Part shown: piece after piece, positions 61,018 through 64,000 of the stretch
Numbering within the stretch: the first letter of the stretch is position 1
How the letters are laid out: every line of letters begins with the position of its first letter
Assembly: GCF_000407445.1 (NCBI RefSeq)
Contig: NZ_ASWB01000002.1
Span: forward strand, 248,001 to 312,000
From: Enterococcus moraviensis ATCC BAA-383
GTDB lineage: Bacteria > Bacillota > Bacilli > Lactobacillales > Enterococcaceae
Direction: 5' to 3'
Length of the DNA: 64,000 bases
Notes under the pieces: generated by a model
The model's database searches: none
Told to the model about the DNA's origin: nothing
The model's input: the letters and a program-made list of their open reading frames with translations, nothing else
Program-made: the position numbers and the translations under genes

Positions 61018-61332
61018 TTAACTTTCAACAAGAGTAGAAGTCATTGGAATCGAAATTTCAATAACATCTTTTAGTTCAATGATCGAAATCTGATTACGAT
61101 CGTATTTTTCTTTTGGTATCCGTTTTAAAACATAAGTCAGAATTTCATTGATTTCTGTTTTACGAACAGCCCGTTTTTTATTTACAATCAATACTTCAAC
61201 GTGTTGAGCAGCTTCTGTATAAACGACGGTCGTGTTACCCGCTGAATAAACTTTAACAAAGTATGCATCGGTATTTTCTAGTTGTTTATTGACTAACTGT
61301 TTGTAGCTGTTGGTTACATTGACTAATTTCAT
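61018..61332 (-). CDS. DUF1827 family protein
   Basis: This 104-residue protein starts MKLVNVTNSYKQLVNKQLEN and has the DUF1827 pattern YFVKVYSAGNTTVVYTEA and IPKEKYDRNQISIIELKDVIE. The family is confined to lactic-acid bacteria and its function is unknown. ATG at 61332 is chosen because GAGG lies 8 bases upstream; GTG at 61341 overlaps that site. It is encoded next to clpE on the same strand. Confidence 0.82.
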   Translation of the reverse strand: MKLVNVTNSYKQLVNKQLENTDAYFVKVYSAGNTTVVYTEAAQHVEVLIVNKKRAVRKTEINEILTYVLKRIPKEKYDRNQISIIELKDVIEISIPMTSTLVES

Positions 61333-61499
61333 TTTTTTCACCTCAATTTAAGTAGTTATTTTTTATGATAATAATAAAAAGCAGAGTATTCGCAGGTTCG
61401 CTAGAACTGGAATAATCTTTCTTAAAATTTGATATAAATTTCACTCACTCTTATTATAAATTTTTTTAACCGAAATAAAAAGAAATTTGTCTCAAAAAA

Positions 61500-61535
61500 C
61501 ACAAAAAAGTCAATCAGTTTGCCTGATTGACTTCA
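61500..61535 (-). terminator. clpE terminator
   Basis: AAGTCAATCAG and CTGATTGACTT pair around GCAAA; on the minus strand TTTTTT follows. Confidence 0.85.
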
Positions 61536-61539
61536 CTTT

Positions 61540-63795
61540 TTATTCTTTTTCTGGAGTTGCTTCGCTGGTATCACTAGGATCTGTCGTTATTTTTCCTGTA
61601 ACAATGATTTTTCCATCATCATCTAGCTTGGCAACTAATTGATGTTCTTCTGGATGATCTAAGAAGTATTCAGCAATGCCATCTTCAATTTGTTCTTGAA
61701 TCGTACGGCGTAATGGGCGAGCACCCATTGAAGGATCATAGCCTAGATCAACTAATTTTTCTTTTACGTCTGTCCCTACTTCAATATGAATTTTTTGGTG
61801 AGCAAGTAAGTCATTGACTTCATCTAGCATCAAGCTGACGATATTCATCAAGTTTTCTTTACTCAACGCTTTAAATTCAATGATTCCGTCAAAACGGTTC
61901 AAGAATTCAGGTGTGAAGAAATTATTTAATTGCCCTAAGACTGATTTTGTAAGACCGGCTCTAGCAGCGCCAAAACCAACATTTGCTTCTACGTTACCCG
62001 TTCCAGCATTACTTGTCATGATAATGATCGTATCTTTGAAGCTAACGGTTCTACCTTGTGCATCGGTTAAACGACCATCATCAAGAATTTGTAAGAACAT
62101 ATGCAAGACATCAGGATGCGCTTTTTCGATTTCATCTAATAGAATCAAACTGTATGGATTACGACGTACTTTCTCTGTTAATTGTCCAGCCTCATCATAG
62201 CCTACATAACCAGGAGGAGAACCAATCAATTTAGATACACTGTGTTTTTCCATGTATTCACTCATGTCAAAACGAATCATAGAGTCCTCAGAACCAAATA
62301 ATTCGTAAGCCAATTGTTTGGCTAATTCTGTTTTACCGACACCAGTAGGTCCTACGAATAAAAATGAACCGATTGGGCGATTTTGTTTGCCTAAGCCAAC
62401 ACGATTGCGGCGAATGGCTTTTGATACTTTATCGACGGCATCATCTTGCCCCACAACATGGGCTTTCAAATCGATTGCCAAGTTTTTTAATTGTGTTTGT
62501 TCTTTTTCTTTTAAATCACCGACAGGAATATTTGTTTTTTGCTCGACGATTGCTTCGATATTTTTTTCATCGATTACGGGTGTTTCTTCATCACTGATTT
62601 GTTTTTCTTTCATTGATTGTAATTTATTAATTTGATCGCGGTAATAAGCCGCTTTTTCAAAATCTTCCTCTGCAGATGCTTGTTGTTTTTGTTGTTCAGC
62701 ATCTTCAAGTTTCTTTTCGATTGTTTTTGGATCGACGATTTGAATCGTCAAGTTCATTTTAGAACCAGACTCGTCTAATAAATCAATAGCTTTGTCAGGT
62801 AAAAAACGATCTTGGATGTAACGATTGGATAAAGTTGCAGCCGCTTTGATTGCTTCATCAGTGTATTTTACATGATGATAGTCTTCATAACGTTTTTGCA
62901 AACCTTTAAGGATCGCAATCGTTTCATCTACAGTTGGTTCATCTACACGGACTGGTTGCATCCGACGTTCTAAAGCAGCATCTTTTTCGATGATACGGTA
63001 TTCATTTAAAGTTGTTGCACCGACCATTTGTAGCTCACCACGAGCGAGTGCTGGTTTTAAAATATTTCCTGCATCCATGTTGCCGTCACCAGCAGCACCT
63101 GCACCAACGATTTCATGGACTTCATCTATGAATAGGATGATATTTTCAGCTTGTTTGATTTCCTCAATTAATTTTTGCATCCGTTCTTCAAATTGACCAC
63201 GAATTCCTGTACCTTGAACTAAAGAAACCACATCTAATCGGATGACTTCTTTATCCAATAATTTTTGTGGTACATCACCGTCTACGATTTTTTGTGCTAA
63301 ACCTTCGACAACAGCTGTCTTACCAACACCGGGCTCACCAATCAAGACAGGATTATTTTTAGTACGACGATTTAAAATTTCAATCACGCGTTTGATTTCT
63401 TCGTCACGGCCAACAACGGGATCGACATCGCCATTTCTGGCAGCTTCTGTAATATTGATGCCATATTCACCTAGTAAACCATTTCCTTGTCCAGCGCCAC
63501 CTCTAGGAGGTTGGCCGCCGTTAAAGCCATTTCCATCACCGAATTGAGTTGGTGGAGTTTGACCGTTAGGATTTCCCTGTTGTTCTTGCATTTGACGAGA
63601 GAGAGAACGGTATAGATCATCTAAACTTCCAAAACCAAATGGATCTTGTTGAGACATTGTTGGTTGATTATCGTTTGCTTGTGCTTTTAATTTTTGATAG
63701 CAACTTTGGCAATAGTCTAATTGTTTTCTTTGACCATTAACATTTGCATATAAGTGGATCGTTGCTGGATTTTGTTGACAATTTTGACAAACCAT
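61540..63795 (-). CDS. clpE: ATP-dependent Clp protease ATP-binding subunit ClpE
   Basis: This 751-residue AAA+ unfoldase has an N-terminal zinc finger (VCQNCQQ and YCQSCYQ), a Gly/Gln-rich linker, first AAA module (Walker [11 protein letters not shown], Walker [11 protein letters not shown]), a UVR-like middle ([16 protein letters not shown]) and second AAA module ([28 protein letters not shown]). It feeds damaged proteins to ClpP. ATG 63795 matches known ClpE starts better than GTG 63807. A CtsR site lies upstream. Confidence 0.94.
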   Translation of the reverse strand: MVCQNCQQNPATIHLYANVNGQRKQLDYCQSCYQKLKAQANDNQPTMSQQDPFGFGSLDDLYRSLSRQMQEQQGNPNGQTPPTQFGDGNGFNGGQPPRGGAGQGNGLLGEYGINITEAARNGDVDPVVGRDEEIKRVIEILNRRTKNNPVLIGEPGVGKTAVVEGLAQKIVDGDVPQKLLDKEVIRLDVVSLVQGTGIRGQFEERMQKLIEEIKQAENIILFIDEVHEIVGAGAAGDGNMDAGNILKPALARGELQMVGATTLNEYRIIEKDAALERRMQPVRVDEPTVDETIAILKGLQKRYEDYHHVKYTDEAIKAAATLSNRYIQDRFLPDKAIDLLDESGSKMNLTIQIVDPKTIEKKLEDAEQQKQQASAEEDFEKAAYYRDQINKLQSMKEKQISDEETPVIDEKNIEAIVEQKTNIPVGDLKEKEQTQLKNLAIDLKAHVVGQDDAVDKVSKAIRRNRVGLGKQNRPIGSFLFVGPTGVGKTELAKQLAYELFGSEDSMIRFDMSEYMEKHSVSKLIGSPPGYVGYDEAGQLTEKVRRNPYSLILLDEIEKAHPDVLHMFLQILDDGRLTDAQGRTVSFKDTIIIMTSNAGTGNVEANVGFGAARAGLTKSVLGQLNNFFTPEFLNRFDGIIEFKALSKENLMNIVSLMLDEVNDLLAHQKIHIEVGTDVKEKLVDLGYDPSMGARPLRRTIQEQIEDGIAEYFLDHPEEHQLVAKLDDDGKIIVTGKITTDPSDTSEATPEKE

Positions 63796-63866
63796 AGGAT
63801 AAAACACGTCCTTTCAAAATAAGACTAATTTTTTATCAAAGTCCTTTAAGTAAAGTCAAATAGTCC

Positions 63867-63920
63867 GCTGACCATTTTTGACCTTTGAGAATATTATAGC
63901 ATCTTTTTAGCAAGAATCAA
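63867..63920 (-). promoter_or_regulatory. CtsR operator and clpE promoter
   Basis: On the minus strand the text AAAGGTCAAAAATGGTCA contains the CtsR heptad repeat (GGTCAAA, three bases, GGTCA). TATAAT lies just upstream (63898-63893) with TTGATT 16 bases before it. CtsR bound over the start site would repress clpE until heat or protein stress. Confidence 0.8.
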
Positions 63921-64000
63921 GCAATTGAACTCTAGATTTGCTTATTATACTTCTGGAAAATTGAACTATTAGAGGAATAAATTAAACAAACTAATCGAAT

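Noticed and set aside
61814-63547. Five plus-strand ORFs of 68-128 codons opposite clpE
   Set aside because: All are antisense shadows of the conserved AAA+ coding sequence, with low-complexity Ser/Pro content typical of reverse-strand frames.

Overview
This window is a low-GC Firmicutes chromosome segment that reads as an Enterococcus of the E. faecalis-like group. This is inferred from gene families and order: ahpC next to a TrxR-type ahpF partner, rpmG-secE-nusG separated from rplKA/rplJL by several kilobases of metabolic genes, DUF1827, ClpE with a CtsR site, Mga- and PRD-type regulators, and DUF915 hydrolases. No rRNA or tRNA genes, insertion sequences or prophage genes were seen.

Layout. 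1-12.6 kb: the end of lplA, a padR/DUF1048 pair, a TrmR-like methyltransferase, a HhH-GPD protein, a DUF915 hydrolase, an Asp/Glu racemase, the PerR-box peroxide pair ahpC/ahpF-like, an acyltransferase, two nucleases, a ClC channel and an unrecognised membrane protein. 12.7-19.7 kb: an accessory island. It starts with two tandem copies of an unassigned structured RNA. A type VII secretion LXG effector module follows (DUF3130, DUF3958, LXG protein), whose toxin tip is cut off by one in-frame stop, then a mosaic of immunity-like paralogues, frameshifted remnants and unknown genes. 19.8-23.7 kb: Gfo/Idh oxidoreductase, murB, a c-di-AMP-binding CBS protein, rpmG-secE-nusG. 23.8-32.8 kb: lipoprotein hydrolase, a LacI-controlled nucleoside/ribose operon (hydrolase, transporter, GNAT, ribokinase), an ECF41-type sigma factor with a frameshift next to its carboxymuconolactone decarboxylase partner, and serine dehydratase. 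33-36.4 kb: L11, L1, L10, L7/L12 with leader structures. 36.4-42 kb: PRD regulator divergent from a lactose/cellobiose-type PTS and a GH1 enzyme with Gln in place of the acid/base Glu. 42.2-45.2 kb: VOC protein, secreted unknown, ECF sigma/anti-sigma pair. 45.5-51 kb: RlmCD, recX, mutY, a 17-repeat CRISPR array without cas genes, ntdP. 51-64 kb: GNAT, small protein, AI-2E and HlyC/CorC membrane proteins, an Mga-type regulator, prfC, an antibiotic-acetyltransferase-like gene with a leader peptide, a MefA-like exporter, DUF1827 and clpE.

The most notable signals are: (1) the paired structured RNAs at 13.4-13.8 kb; (2) the interrupted LXG toxin with three immunity-like paralogues, two of which share a nearly identical 3' half, suggesting gene conversion; (3) the cas-less CRISPR array; (4) an RLR-containing 17-residue leader peptide and RBS-flanking hairpin in front of a Vat/CatB-type acetyltransferase; (5) the Gln-substituted GH1; (6) the ECF41 frameshift; (7) several leader attenuator-like structures, including a hairpin-plus-RBS module shared between ahpC and the PTS operon. 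All functional statements come from reading the sequence; no database search was run.
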